Below are positions 27,333-36,595 of a stretch of DNA of 64,000 bases, one piece after another. Under the pieces are notes generated by a model. That model had not been told where the DNA came from, ran no database searches, and saw only the letters and a list, made by a program, of their open reading frames with translations. Position 1 is the stretch's first letter, and the number at the start of each line of letters is the position of its first letter. Both the position numbers and the translations under genes were made by a program. The DNA lies in contig NZ_CP149130.1 in assembly GCF_037811135.1 (NCBI RefSeq), positions 1,794,501 to 1,858,500 of the forward strand, given 5' to 3'. The stretch is from Aeromonas rivipollensis (GTDB lineage: Bacteria; Pseudomonadota; Gammaproteobacteria; Enterobacterales; Aeromonadaceae).

Positions 27333-27719
27333 TCACGGGCTCGCCATGCCAGGGGGTTCAAGGCAGGCCAGTGCCTCTATGTTGTTGCCGTCCGGATCGC
27401 GCAGGAAGGCGGCGTAGTAATTGGGGGCATAGTGGGGGCGCAGCCCCGGCTGCCCGTTACAGGCAAAGCCGGCCCTGACGCCAGCCTGGTGAAACTCATC
27501 CACCTGCGCAGCGGTGCTTGCCGCGAAGGCGAGATGGCAGGGGGCACCCTGTTCGCCCCGCTCTATCAGGAAGCCCACCTTGTCGTGACCAACCAGGCCG
27601 AAACCTGCGGCGTCTTTGTCTGCCCATTTGAGTTCTATCAAGAGGGGCGCCAGCACTGTGCCGTAGAAGCGTCGGCAGTCGTCGAAGCACACCACCTTGA
27701 TTTCAACATGATCGAACAC
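27333..27719 (-). CDS. VOC (glyoxalase/bleomycin resistance) family protein
   Basis: 128 aa with the vicinal-oxygen-chelate fold: FDHVEIKV at the start, HLAFAA in the middle and a YYAAFLRDPDGNNIEAL C-terminal strand carrying the metal-site Glu. Substrate unknown. Start: GTG 27719 sits 5 nt after AAGGAG and fits the usual MFDHVEI start; GTG 27725 would overlap the ribosome site. Confidence 0.83.
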   Translation of the reverse strand: MFDHVEIKVVCFDDCRRFYGTVLAPLLIELKWADKDAAGFGLVGHDKVGFLIERGEQGAPCHLAFAASTAAQVDEFHQAGVRAGFACNGQPGLRPHYAPNYYAAFLRDPDGNNIEALACLEPPGMASP

Positions 27720-27960
27720 TGTCACTCCTTGTGCTGTCTGGGTGCTGGGCAGGCTCTAGGCACCGTTAGCGGATCCCGTGATGATGGGTATCGAATGACC
27801 ACAATAAGCCGGTTGTGTGTCAAGGGGGGAGAGTGCAAGCAGCATAACTGCGTGCTCTGTCAAAGATTTCTCATCAAGGGGCCGGATGGGCTTTGCCTCT
27901 CTTTGGCCAAGCTTGCCCGGTTTTGTTGCTTGGCGAAGGGGAAAAGCTCTGTTATGGTGT

Positions 27961-27990
27961 CCCTAGTTAGCCATTTGGATGGCTAGATGG
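27961..27990 (+). promoter_or_regulatory. Candidate operator upstream of the metQ-like gene
   Basis: Perfect dyad TAGCCAT-TTGG-ATGGCTA (27968-27985), 70 bp before the metQ-like start, with further partial AGATGG-type repeats beside it. The layout resembles tandem 8-bp met boxes bound by MetJ, but the match to AGACGTCT is only partial. Confidence 0.4.
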
Positions 27991-28055
27991 TTGTGGTGTT
28001 CGCCTTCGACAGGTCACCCGACCCACCGTTTTGATCATGTCTACAGGGAGTTTCT

Positions 28056-28877
28056 ATGCAGCGTCGTTCCTTCTTCACCCTCTCCGCCCTTGCGCTGCTC
28101 GCCAGCAGCCTGCCGCTGTCAGCCTTTGCCATCGATGAGGCGAAGAAAGAGATAGTGATAGGCACCACTGTCGGGGACTTTGCCGACATGGTGACCGACT
28201 CCATCAAGCCGCAGCTGGAGGCCAAGGGCTACAAGGTCAAACTGGTGGAGTTCACCGACTACGTGACCCCCAACATCGCCCTGGCGGACGGGTCGCTAGA
28301 CGTCAACTGCTTCCAGCACAAGCCCTATCTGGACAGCTTCTCCAAAGACAGGGGCCTCTCCCTGGCCCCCATCACTCAGGTGCCGACCGGCCCAATGGGG
28401 CTCTATGCCGGCAAGCTGGGGGATCTCAAGGCCCTGAAAGAGGGGAGCACAGTCGCCATTCCCAACGACCCCACCAACCAGGCGCGGGCCCTGCTGATGC
28501 TGCAGGACCTGGGCTGGCTTACCCTCAAAGAGGGGATCAACCCCCTCAAGGCGAGCGAGTTTGACGTGGTGAGCAATCCCCACGACATCAAGCTGGTGCT
28601 GCTGGAGGCGGCGCAACTGCCTCGCTCCCGTGAAGATGTGGACTTCTCCGTCATCAATGGCAACTTCGCCGCCTCGAGCGGGATCCCCTTCAGCACAGGT
28701 CTCTTCCTCGAGCGCAGCTATGACTTCATCAACTGGGTGGTGGTCAAAGGGGCCGATGCGGACAAGCCGTTCGCCAAGGATGTGGCGGCCGCCTACAACT
28801 CCCCCGAGTTCAAGGCCTATGCCGCCAAGCGCTTCGTCGGCTACAAGTACCCCCAGGGCTGGCAGAGCCAAGGCTGA
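28056..28877 (+). CDS. metQ: NlpA/MetQ-family substrate-binding protein
   Basis: 273 aa periplasmic binding protein of the NlpA family, which binds methionine or related ligands for the MetNI ABC transporter. Diagnostic stretches: EIVIGTTVGDFADMV, VEFTDYVTPN, CFQHKPYLD and AIPNDPTNQARAL. The leader ends in an AFA site without a lipobox cysteine, so it is a soluble periplasmic protein rather than a lipoprotein, unlike typical MetQ. No metN or metI gene adjoins it, so it must share a transporter encoded elsewhere. RBS CAGGGAG before ATG 28056; strong terminator after. Confidence 0.83.
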   Translation: MQRRSFFTLSALALLASSLPLSAFAIDEAKKEIVIGTTVGDFADMVTDSIKPQLEAKGYKVKLVEFTDYVTPNIALADGSLDVNCFQHKPYLDSFSKDRGLSLAPITQVPTGPMGLYAGKLGDLKALKEGSTVAIPNDPTNQARALLMLQDLGWLTLKEGINPLKASEFDVVSNPHDIKLVLLEAAQLPRSREDVDFSVINGNFAASSGIPFSTGLFLERSYDFINWVVVKGADADKPFAKDVAAAYNSPEFKAYAAKRFVGYKYPQGWQSQG

Positions 28878-28890
28878 GGGCAGCACCTGC

Positions 28891-28927
28891 GATAAAAAAA
28901 CGGGCACCAGGGTGCCCGTTTTTTATC
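28891..28927. terminator. Bidirectional terminator between metQ and pgpB
   Basis: Stem AACGGGCACC / GGTGCCCGTT with AG at the tip, flanked by A-run and T-run so it works for both convergent genes. Confidence 0.92.
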
Positions 28928-28935
28928 TGGGAGAA

Positions 28936-29658
28936 TCAGTAGTGGTGCAGCCACCAGCGGGCGGCGACGAGGGCGGTGAGGCTGCCAAGCAGGGCGCTCG
29001 CCAGCACGTCCAGGGGCCAGTGCATGCCGATCAGGGTGCGCGACAGGCCGATGCCGATGGCCCAGAGTGGCAGCAGCCAGACCCCGGCGGGGGCCCGGGC
29101 CAGCCAGATCAGCCCGAAGAACTGGGCCAGGCTCATGGCGGCTATGCTGTGGCCGGAGGGGAAGGCGTAGTTCACCTCCGTCTGCCAGTGGTGGCCTAGC
29201 CAGGCGGGCAGCGCCAGCAACTGGGTCGCGGCGTGGACCTGTTCACTGCGAAGTGTACTGCTGCCGGCATAGAACTGGCGGATGGCGGGGATAAGCTCCT
29301 GGCTCTCCAGCCAGAGCAGATAGGGTCTTGGCTCCTCGGTCAGCAGCTTGATGAGGCTCTTGATGATCCAGTCGCTCGCGAGCGCGGCAAAGAGGGCGCC
29401 CGCGAGGGCCAGCAGGGCGGTGTGGCCGAGCGTCAGCTTGTGTCGGGTCAGCAGCAAGAGGGCGGCGATGGTGATGGCAAGGCCGGGCAGGTCCACCATG
29501 CGGGTGAGGGCATAGGGCCACCAGAGCCAGTCCGATTGCAGGGCACTCGTCATGAAGGGCTGCCAGGGCAGGCAGACGAGCAGCAACAGCGGCAGCAGCA
29601 GTATGGCGTTGAAACCAAGTACCCGGCGGCGTGGCAACGAAGAGGCATGAGTCGGCAT
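28936..29658 (-). CDS. pgpB: PAP2-type phosphatase (phosphatidylglycerophosphatase B-like)
   Basis: 240 aa, about six membrane helices. All three PAP2 motifs are present: KLLTEEPRP, FPSGHS and SRTLIGMHWPLD (catalytic His). Like E. coli PgpB it probably removes phosphate from phosphatidylglycerophosphate and/or undecaprenyl pyrophosphate at the periplasmic face. Start: the ORF extends to 29880, but the upstream part is low-complexity and poorly compatible with an export topology; ATG 29658 gives a basic N-terminus before the first helix. The ribosome site there is weak, so ATG 29712 cannot be ruled out. Confidence 0.85.
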   Translation of the reverse strand: MPTHASSLPRRRVLGFNAILLLPLLLLVCLPWQPFMTSALQSDWLWWPYALTRMVDLPGLAITIAALLLLTRHKLTLGHTALLALAGALFAALASDWIIKSLIKLLTEEPRPYLLWLESQELIPAIRQFYAGSSTLRSEQVHAATQLLALPAWLGHHWQTEVNYAFPSGHSIAAMSLAQFFGLIWLARAPAGVWLLPLWAIGIGLSRTLIGMHWPLDVLASALLGSLTALVAARWWLHHY

Positions 29659-29884
29659 GAGAGGGCTCGTAACAGGTGCGCATGACAGGGGCGGATGATA
29701 AGGAGGCGTCATTGTGCCAGCCAGGCCCCCCTGGTCAAGCCGGGGGGCGCGAGGGCAACATGTTGTTACATATGAGTGCTGTACCTCATCCATGGATGCC
29801 CGGGAAGCCCCTTCGATGCCCTGGCGCTCTGTGCCCTTAAGAGAGCGGCGCACTCTTTGCCCATGGCAGCCCGAGAACAAGTCT

Positions 29885-29913
29885 CTGAAAATTCGGCCCG
29901 CTTGGGCTAGAAT
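29885..29913 (+). promoter_or_regulatory. Candidate pdxB promoter
   Basis: CTGAAA - 17 bp - TAGAAT (within GCTAGAAT), about 38 bp upstream of the pdxB start. Confidence 0.5.
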
Positions 29914-29951
29914 GGCGCGCCTGTGGCCGGTAGTGGATGAGAAGATAGCCG

Positions 29952-31073
29952 ATGAAGATCGTCGTTGATGAAAATATGCCCCATGCCTGCGAGCTGTTTG
30001 CCGAATTTGGCGAGGTCGTCCCCCTGCCTGGGCGGCAGATAGGGGCGGCGGATCTGCAGGATGCCGACGTGCTGCTGGTGCGCTCGGTGACCCGGGTCGA
30101 TGCCGGGCTGCTCGCCGACTGCCCGCGGCTCGGCTTCGTCGGCACCGCCACCATAGGCACGGATCACATAGACACCGCCCTCCTGGCCGAGCGGGGCATA
30201 CCCTTCTTCAGCGCCCCCGGCTGCAACAAATATTCGGTCGGTGACTATGTGCTCTCGGCCCTGCTGGTGCTGGCGGAGCGCCATGAGCTCAGCCTCGATC
30301 AGATGAGCCTCGCCGTCATCGGCGCCGGCAACACAGGGGAGTGCGTGGCGGGCAAGGCAGAGGCGCTCGGCATGCGGGTGCTGCGCTGCGATCCGCCGCG
30401 GGCACGCCTGGAAGGCGCTGCCGGCTTCGTCGACTACCCCACGGCACTCTTGGCCGACATCGTCAGCTTCCATGTGCCCCTGACCCGCGAGGGGCAGGAT
30501 GCCACCTTCCACCTGATGGGGGAGCGGGAGATCGTGGCGCTGCCAAAGGGGCAGTTCCTTATCAACGCCTCCCGGGGGGAGGTGTGGGACAACCAGGCCC
30601 TGCTTGCCCGTCAGTTGGGTGACGAGCCATTGCGGCTGGTGATGGATGTGTGGGAAGGGGAGCCTGAGCCGCTCGCCGCCCTGGTGCCCCATACCGAGAT
30701 TGCGACCCCGCACATCGCCGGCTACAGCCTGGAGGGCAAGGCCCGCGGCACCTGGATGCTTTATCAGGCGCTCTGCCAGCAGCTTGGCCACATGTCACGC
30801 CAGGATCTGCAATCCCTGCTGCCCGCCCCCGAGGTGCGCGAGCTGACGCCCGGTCAGCCCGCCGATCAGGGGCTGATCAAGCAGCTGGTCCACCTCATCT
30901 ATGACGTGCGCCGGGACGATGCCCGCTTTCGCAACCGGATTGGGGTGCCCGGCAGCTTCGATGGGCAGCGCAAGGACTACCCGGAGCGGCGCGAGCTCTC
31001 CTCCTTGCAGGTCAGCGGCCCCTTCGCCTGCGACAGGCTGGCCCGGCTGGGCTTTGCCATCTCGCAAAAATAA
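29952..31073 (+). CDS. pdxB: 4-phosphoerythronate dehydrogenase
   Basis: 373 aa; second step of the deoxyxylulose-5-phosphate-dependent pyridoxal phosphate pathway (4-phosphoerythronate oxidation). D-2-hydroxyacid dehydrogenase fold: N-terminal MKIVVDENMPHA, NAD-binding VIGAGNTGE, catalytic Arg in INASRGE, Glu in EGEPEP, His in PHIAGYS, and the PdxB-specific C-terminal dimerisation domain. Close to E. coli PdxB (378 aa). Followed by asd 155 bp downstream on the same strand. Confidence 0.95.
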   Translation: MKIVVDENMPHACELFAEFGEVVPLPGRQIGAADLQDADVLLVRSVTRVDAGLLADCPRLGFVGTATIGTDHIDTALLAERGIPFFSAPGCNKYSVGDYVLSALLVLAERHELSLDQMSLAVIGAGNTGECVAGKAEALGMRVLRCDPPRARLEGAAGFVDYPTALLADIVSFHVPLTREGQDATFHLMGEREIVALPKGQFLINASRGEVWDNQALLARQLGDEPLRLVMDVWEGEPEPLAALVPHTEIATPHIAGYSLEGKARGTWMLYQALCQQLGHMSRQDLQSLLPAPEVRELTPGQPADQGLIKQLVHLIYDVRRDDARFRNRIGVPGSFDGQRKDYPERRELSSLQVSGPFACDRLARLGFAISQK

Positions 31074-31228
31074 ACCGGAATTCATGCGGGGGGCTTCGAT
31101 CACCAGATCGGGGTCATCCGTCTCGGCCCGGCACCCTGCCGGCCGACCATCAGACAGATCACGCTTGCCACCCCTGATGCCGACCCGGTCGGCATCATCG
31201 GCGGGCAATATCACAGGAGAGAACATCA

Positions 31229-32245
31229 GTGAGTCAACAATTCAACGTAGCTGTACTGGGCGCGAGCGGCGCCGTGGGTCAGGCCATGATCGAGATCCTG
31301 GAGGAGCGTGCCTTCCCGGTCGCCACCCTCTATCCCCTGGCCTCCAGCCGCAGCGCCGGTGACACTGTGCGCTTTGGCGGCAAGAACATCGAGATCAAGG
31401 ATGTCGAGGAGTTTGACTGGAGCCAGGTGCAGATCGCCCTCTTCTCTGCCGGGGCCGAGGTCTCTGCCAAGTGGGCGCCGATTGCCGCCGAGCAGGGCTG
31501 CATCGTCATCGACAACACCTCCTGCTTCCGTTACGACGAAGACATCCCCCTGGTGATCCCGGAAGTGAACCCGGATGCCCTGGCGGATTTTCGCAATCGC
31601 AACATCATCGCCAACCCCAACTGCTCCACCATACAGATGCTGGTCGCCCTCAAGCCCCTGCAGGACGAGGTGGGCATAGCCCGCATCAACGTGGCGACCT
31701 ACCAGTCCGTCTCCGGCTCCGGCAAGGAAGGGGTGAGCGAGCTGGCCGGCCAGACCGCCCATCTGCTCAACGGCCGTCCGGTGGAGCCGACCCTCTACCC
31801 GCAGCAGATCGCCTTCAACCTGATCCCGCAGATCGACAGCTTCACCGACAACGGTTACACCCGTGAAGAGATGAAGATGGTGTGGGAGACCCAGAAGATC
31901 CTGGGGGATGCCAGCATAGCCGTGAACCCCACCTGCGTGCGGGTGCCTGTCTTCTACGGTCACGCCGAGGCGGTTCACGTCGAGCTGCACCAGCCGCTGG
32001 ACGCCGAGCAGGTCAAGGAGCTGCTGCGCAATGCCCCGGGTGTCACCCTGTTCGAAGACGATGCCGACTACCCGACCCCGGTGCGCGACGGCACCGGCAA
32101 GGACGAGGTGCTGGTTGGTCGGGTGCGCCAGGATATTTCTCATCCGAGCGGTATCAATATGTGGATCGTGGCCGATAACGTTCGTAAGGGCGCGGCGACC
32201 AACAGCGTGCAGATCGCCGAACTGCTGGTGCGCGACTACCTCTGA
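31229..32245 (+). CDS. asd: Aspartate-semialdehyde dehydrogenase
   Basis: 338 aa; reduces beta-aspartyl phosphate to aspartate semialdehyde on the way to Lys, Met, Thr and diaminopimelate. NADP-binding GASGAVG (11-17) and active-site Cys132 in NPNCSTIQ are intact, so this is a true enzyme and not the Cys-less Usg paralogue found at this locus in E. coli. GTG start at 31229 with AGGAG 9 nt upstream. The pdxB-asd/usg-fimV-truA order is conserved in gammaproteobacteria. Confidence 0.93.
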   Translation: MSQQFNVAVLGASGAVGQAMIEILEERAFPVATLYPLASSRSAGDTVRFGGKNIEIKDVEEFDWSQVQIALFSAGAEVSAKWAPIAAEQGCIVIDNTSCFRYDEDIPLVIPEVNPDALADFRNRNIIANPNCSTIQMLVALKPLQDEVGIARINVATYQSVSGSGKEGVSELAGQTAHLLNGRPVEPTLYPQQIAFNLIPQIDSFTDNGYTREEMKMVWETQKILGDASIAVNPTCVRVPVFYGHAEAVHVELHQPLDAEQVKELLRNAPGVTLFEDDADYPTPVRDGTGKDEVLVGRVRQDISHPSGINMWIVADNVRKGAATNSVQIAELLVRDYL

Positions 32246-32560
32246 GTCCGTTTTGCGGCCTGTGGCGGGGAGGGAACCCCGCCCGAGGAGGTGAGCCAGG
32301 GTCCCGGGGTGTGACCGGGGGCGCACTCTCCGGTTTTAAGAATGTCGCGTGATATCAGTGGACTAGGTTTTTTTCTACACTCGGGTTCAGGTCTGGGACT
32401 CATGTCTGGCCTGGATCGGGCTCGTGCCTGATAGGCGCCGGACGCGAAATATGTCGGATCGCTGGCTTGAGACCGGCGCCTGATTTATATTGAGCCGATT
32501 GTTTTGGGGTAACTATCCAGATTTTTCAATGTGATAGGGCCATCATACGAAGGAACGAAT
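32246..32560. other. asd-fimV intergenic region with inverted repeats
   Basis: 315 bp. Contains a hairpin GGCGGGG / CCCCGCC at 32264-32283 (possible asd 3' end, no T-run) and a long-range dyad AGGCGCCGG (32433-32441) / CCGGCGCCT (32473-32481) upstream of fimV. The fimV promoter must lie here but was not resolved. Confidence 0.5.
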
Positions 32561-34654
32561 ATGGGACATTCCCGCATAACGCTGGCAACGCTACTCGCAT
32601 TGGGTCTTCTGGGCACGGCTCAGGCCGATGAGGCGGGGCGAGAGCCTTTCTTTGTCGAGCTCAAGGGTCCGGACGGTGCCGCGCCTCCTGTCGTTCAACC
32701 TCAGGCCCAGCCCGTGGCACCGGCCCAGCCGGTTCCCAGGGCTCAGCCCATAGTGCGTCAGGCGCCCAGCGCGTCGGCTGGCAGCTATGGCCCTGTCCGT
32801 TCTACCGATACCCTCTGGAGCCTGGCGAGCAAACATCGCCCCTCCAGCCGGGTGACCGTCTACCAGACCATGGTGGCGATCTATGACAAGAATCCCAAGA
32901 GCTTTGCCGACGGCAACATCAACCACATCCTGGTGGGATCCCGCATTCTGCTGCCCAGCGCCGCCGAGGCGGGGCGCATCACGGACGCCGAGGCCCGTCG
33001 CCGCTTCAACAGCGACAACGCCAGCTGGAAAGGGCTGAGCCCCAAATACCTGGCCGAGAAGCAGGCCCATCCGGTGGCGACCAAGCCGGCGGCCAGCGCG
33101 CCGGTCAAGGCCGTGGCCAAGGCGGCCCCCATTCCGACGGCCGCTCCCAAGGTGAGCGCACCCCAGGCGGCCACCGAGGTGACGGCGATCGCCAAGGCGG
33201 TCGAACCGGCCCCGGTGGCGAGTGCCGCCGCGTCAACCGCTGCCCCGGCCCCCTTGCCGGTCAGTGCCGCAACCCTGGTGGGCAAGCCCTCCACCGAGAT
33301 GGCGCTGGCGCTGGAAGATGCCAACGCCCAGCTCGGTCAGGTCACAGAGATGAACCACAGGCTCAAGTTGCGCTTGCAGTCCCTGACCGAAGAGGTGGAG
33401 ACCCTCAAGGCCCAGTTGCAGGATCAGACCGCGCTGCAAAAAGAGGTGGCGGAACTCAAGGCCAAGCCGGTGCCGCCCGTGGTGGCCCCCGAACCCAAGC
33501 AGAACTGGGTGATGGAGCTGCTCGCCTCGCCGCTGAACCTCGCCATGATCATTTTGCTGCCTGTGCTGCTGGTGCTGGCGCTGGTGACGCTCTGGCTGCG
33601 GGCCCGCGCCCGCCGCGAGCTGGAAGAACAGGAGAAGAGCCTGTCGGAGTCCACCTCCATGGTGATGGGGGAGGAGAGCAGCGAGTTTGACCAGCTGATG
33701 ACGGTCGGCATCGCCGATGACGAGCCCATGCACCCCATGCCGGATCTCAATGGGCCGGGTGAAAATGGCAGTCAGGAGGGGGCCAAGTCCCCGACTGACG
33801 TCATCTTCAGCGATGATGAGATGGCCCTGTCCGCCTTCGATGTGGAGCCTGCGGTGACGACGGCCAACCGGGATCCGGATCTGGTGCCCGAGCTCGATCT
33901 GGCCCACGAGGGAGACTTCGGTCTGCCGCTGGCCCCTGAGCTGGATCTCTCCGGCGAGTCCGAGGCCAAGGCCCGGGCCAGCGACGAGATCATGAGCGAG
34001 GAGGAGCTGCAAGCGGCCCTGTTCGCCGAGCTGGATGCCGATCTCGAGGCCGATCTCAGCCAGGCGCAGGAGCAGGGCAGAAGCCAGCGCGATGCGGCGC
34101 TCGCCAACTTCGATCTCAGCGATCTCGAGACCGACTTCCACGAGCCTGCCACCGACACCTCTGCCCGGGGCGACGACGCCTATGGCAAGGATGATATCGA
34201 TGACATGCTGGCCGAACTCGGGCTGGAGCCCACCAAGTCGGCGGCGCCGGCCTGGGATCCCAACGAGCTGGCCCTGGCCGACTTCGAGGATGCCTTCACC
34301 GAGGTGGAGCCCCATCAGGGCGATCTGAAACCCCGTGAGCAGGCGCAGGCGAACGACTACGTTGAGATAGACAAACTCCTGGCCGAGGCCAACGCCAGCA
34401 GCACCGAGCAGGAGCCCTACCAGGGCTTCTCCCTGGACGTGGGGCTGGATGGCTTCCCCGAGGTGTTGCCGGAGTCTAACGGGTTCGATGTGGATGCCGA
34501 CGACGGCGGGGTGGGGGCCAAGCTGGATCTGGCCAGGGCCTACCTCGAGATCGACGACAAGGAGAGTGCCCGCGAGCTGCTGCAGGAGGCGGCGGCCCAG
34601 GGCAGCGAGCACCAGCGCAGCGAAGCCGAGAAGCTGCTCAAGCGCCTGGGGTGA
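32561..34654 (+). CDS. fimV: FimV-like polar/motility hub protein
   Basis: 697 aa. FimV proteins bind peptidoglycan and organise the cell pole and type IV pili or flagella. Seen here: signal peptide (residues 1-25), a LysM-like FimV N-terminal domain at ~76-130, an Ala/Pro-rich linker, a coiled coil at ~255-305, a membrane helix at ~322-345, a long acidic cytoplasmic region and a C-terminal TPR-like FimV domain (KLDLARAYLEIDD). Start ATG 32561 has AAGGA at 6 nt; the ORF extension to 32531 lacks a site. A palindromic terminator follows. Confidence 0.9.
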   Translation: MGHSRITLATLLALGLLGTAQADEAGREPFFVELKGPDGAAPPVVQPQAQPVAPAQPVPRAQPIVRQAPSASAGSYGPVRSTDTLWSLASKHRPSSRVTVYQTMVAIYDKNPKSFADGNINHILVGSRILLPSAAEAGRITDAEARRRFNSDNASWKGLSPKYLAEKQAHPVATKPAASAPVKAVAKAAPIPTAAPKVSAPQAATEVTAIAKAVEPAPVASAAASTAAPAPLPVSAATLVGKPSTEMALALEDANAQLGQVTEMNHRLKLRLQSLTEEVETLKAQLQDQTALQKEVAELKAKPVPPVVAPEPKQNWVMELLASPLNLAMIILLPVLLVLALVTLWLRARARRELEEQEKSLSESTSMVMGEESSEFDQLMTVGIADDEPMHPMPDLNGPGENGSQEGAKSPTDVIFSDDEMALSAFDVEPAVTTANRDPDLVPELDLAHEGDFGLPLAPELDLSGESEAKARASDEIMSEEELQAALFAELDADLEADLSQAQEQGRSQRDAALANFDLSDLETDFHEPATDTSARGDDAYGKDDIDDMLAELGLEPTKSAAPAWDPNELALADFEDAFTEVEPHQGDLKPREQAQANDYVEIDKLLAEANASSTEQEPYQGFSLDVGLDGFPEVLPESNGFDVDADDGGVGAKLDLARAYLEIDDKESARELLQEAAAQGSEHQRSEAEKLLKRLG

Positions 34655-34677
34655 TCACCTTTGCCGGTGATGAACAC

Positions 34678-34706
34678 AGAGGGCAGCCCGCGGGCTGCCC
34701 TCTTTC
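34678..34706 (+). terminator. Terminator between fimV and truA
   Basis: 26-bp perfect palindrome AGAGGGCAGCCCG / CGGGCTGCCCTCT followed by TTCATT. Confidence 0.75.
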
Positions 34707-34727
34707 ATTCTGGTCGCCGGTACGAAC

Positions 34728-34756
34728 TGGGACTTTTCGGCCCAAGGGCGTATAAT
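34728..34756 (+). promoter_or_regulatory. Candidate truA promoter
   Basis: Perfect -10 TATAAT at 34751-34756, 45 bp before the truA start. The -35 (TGGGAC region, 17-bp spacing) is poor. Confidence 0.5.
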
Positions 34757-34801
34757 CCAGCCCGTTTCTTTCATCCTTTCCCCACAAGACAAGATTCATC
34801 C

Positions 34802-35611
34802 ATGCGAATTGCCCTAGGTATTGAATACGACGGCAGCCGGTATTTCGGCTGGCAGCGTCAGCGCGAAGTGATCAGCGTGCAGGCCGAACTGGAAAAAGCC
34901 CTCAGCCGCATCGCCAACCACCCCGTCTCCATCCAGTGCGCCGGTCGTACCGATGCCGGGGTGCACGCCACCGGTCAGGTGATCCATTTCGATACCGAGG
35001 CGAACCGCGCCGAGGGTGCCTGGACCCTGGGGCTCAACTCCAACCTGCCACCTGACATCGCCGTGCGCTGGGTCAAGGAGGTGGACGAGCGCTTCCATGC
35101 CCGCTTCAGCGCCACCGCCCGTCGCTACCGTTATGTCATCTACAACCATAACTATCGCCCGGCCATTCTCGGCAGCGGCGTCAGCCACTACCACGAGACC
35201 ATAGACGCCGACCTGATGCACCAGGCGGGCCAGAGCCTGCTCGGGGAGCACGACTTCAGCACCTTCCGCGCCATCGCCTGCCAGTCCAACACCCCCTGGC
35301 GCAATGTGACCCACCTGTGCGTCAGCCGCTCCGGCCCCTACATAGTGCTCGACATCAAGGCCAACGCCTTCCTGCACCATATGGTGCGCAACATCACCGG
35401 CTCCCTGCTGCTGGTGGGGCAGGGCCTCAAACCCGTGGAGTGGATAGCCGAGGTGCTGGCGGCCAGGGATCGCAATCTGGCGGGGCCGACCGCCAAGGCG
35501 GGAGGGCTCTATCTGGTGGACGTGGATTACCCGGCCGAGTTTGCCCTGCCGCAGTTGCCGCTCGGCCCGCTGTGGCTGCCGGACTCGGCACCGGGTACGA
35601 CCAGTTTTTAG
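34802..35611 (+). CDS. truA: tRNA pseudouridine(38-40) synthase
   Basis: 269 aa; isomerises uridines 38-40 in the anticodon arm of tRNAs. Catalytic Asp51 in [15 protein letters not shown]; other family stretches are [29 protein letters not shown] and FLHHMVRNI. The ORF runs upstream to 34661 through the terminator and promoter, so ATG 34802 is the start despite a weak ribosome site. accD follows about 120 bp downstream. Confidence 0.95.
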   Translation: MRIALGIEYDGSRYFGWQRQREVISVQAELEKALSRIANHPVSIQCAGRTDAGVHATGQVIHFDTEANRAEGAWTLGLNSNLPPDIAVRWVKEVDERFHARFSATARRYRYVIYNHNYRPAILGSGVSHYHETIDADLMHQAGQSLLGEHDFSTFRAIACQSNTPWRNVTHLCVSRSGPYIVLDIKANAFLHHMVRNITGSLLLVGQGLKPVEWIAEVLAARDRNLAGPTAKAGGLYLVDVDYPAEFALPQLPLGPLWLPDSAPGTTSF

Positions 35612-35729
35612 TAACTGGGCCCGAAAATTTGTGGTTTAATGATCCGTCATTTATTGCCATCGAGCCGTAAGTCATTGAACAATCAAGGCCCGATGCGTTT
35701 TGTCAGGCACAAAAGCATTAAGGAATTCC

Positions 35730-36593
35730 ATGAGCTGGCTTGAGAAGATCCTTCCCAAGAGCAAGATCACTACACCGCGTCGTCACAACATTCCGGAAGG
35801 GGTGTGGACCAAGTGTACCGCTTGCGAACAGGTGCTCTACCGGGCAGAACTGGAGCGCAATCTCGAAGTGTGCCCCAAGTGTGATCATCATATGCGGATC
35901 AGCGCCCGCGCCCGCCTCGAGAGCTTCCTCGACGAGCAGGGCCGCACCGAAGTCGGTGCCGAGCTGGAACCGCAGGACATCTTGAAATTCAAGGATTCCA
36001 AGCGCTACAAGGATCGTTTGTCTGCCGCTCAGAAAGAGACGGGAGAAAAAGATGCGCTGGTGGTGATGAAGGGGACCCTCAAGGGGGTGCCGGTCGTCGC
36101 CTGTTCATTCGAGTTCTCCTTCATCGGTGGCTCCATGTCCTCCGTGGTCGGCGCCCGCTTCGTGCGCGCCGTCGAGGAGTGCATCAAGGAAGGCCGCGGT
36201 CTGGTCTGCTTCTCCACCTCAGGTGGGGCGCGGATGCAGGAAGCGCTCTTCTCCCTGATGCAGATGGCCAAGACCAGTGCGGCGCTCGATCGCCTCACCA
36301 AGGCGGGCCTGCCCTTCATCTCTGTGCTGACCGACCCCACCATGGGGGGCGTCTCCGCCAGTCTGGCCATGTTGGGTGACATCAACGTGGGCGAGCCCAA
36401 GGCGCTGATCGGCTTCGCCGGTCCCCGCGTCATCGAGCAGACAGTGCGCGAGAAGCTGCCGGAAGGCTTCCAGCGCTCCGAGTTCCTGCTGGAGAAGGGC
36501 GCCATCGATCTCATCATCGACAGGCGCGAAATGCGCAACCGTCTGGCCGGCCTGCTGGCCAAGCTGATGAACACTCAGGTCATCGAAGACTGA
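35730..36593 (+). CDS. accD: Acetyl-CoA carboxylase carboxyltransferase subunit beta
   Basis: 287 aa; beta subunit of the carboxyltransferase that makes malonyl-CoA for fatty acid synthesis. N-terminal zinc ribbon with Cys29, Cys32, Cys48 and Cys51, then the crotonase-like core with SGGARMQE and [15 protein letters not shown] 35730 has AAGGA about 6 nt upstream. The folC ATG lies 2 nt after its stop, so the two are co-transcribed. Confidence 0.96.
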   Translation: MSWLEKILPKSKITTPRRHNIPEGVWTKCTACEQVLYRAELERNLEVCPKCDHHMRISARARLESFLDEQGRTEVGAELEPQDILKFKDSKRYKDRLSAAQKETGEKDALVVMKGTLKGVPVVACSFEFSFIGGSMSSVVGARFVRAVEECIKEGRGLVCFSTSGGARMQEALFSLMQMAKTSAALDRLTKAGLPFISVLTDPTMGGVSASLAMLGDINVGEPKALIGFAGPRVIEQTVREKLPEGFQRSEFLLEKGAIDLIIDRREMRNRLAGLLAKLMNTQVIED

Positions 36594-36595
36594 AC

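Noticed and set aside
31229-32245. Possibility that this is the inactive Usg paralogue found at this locus in E. coli
   Set aside because: The catalytic cysteine motif NPNCSTIQ and the NADP loop are intact, so it is called as active aspartate-semialdehyde dehydrogenase.
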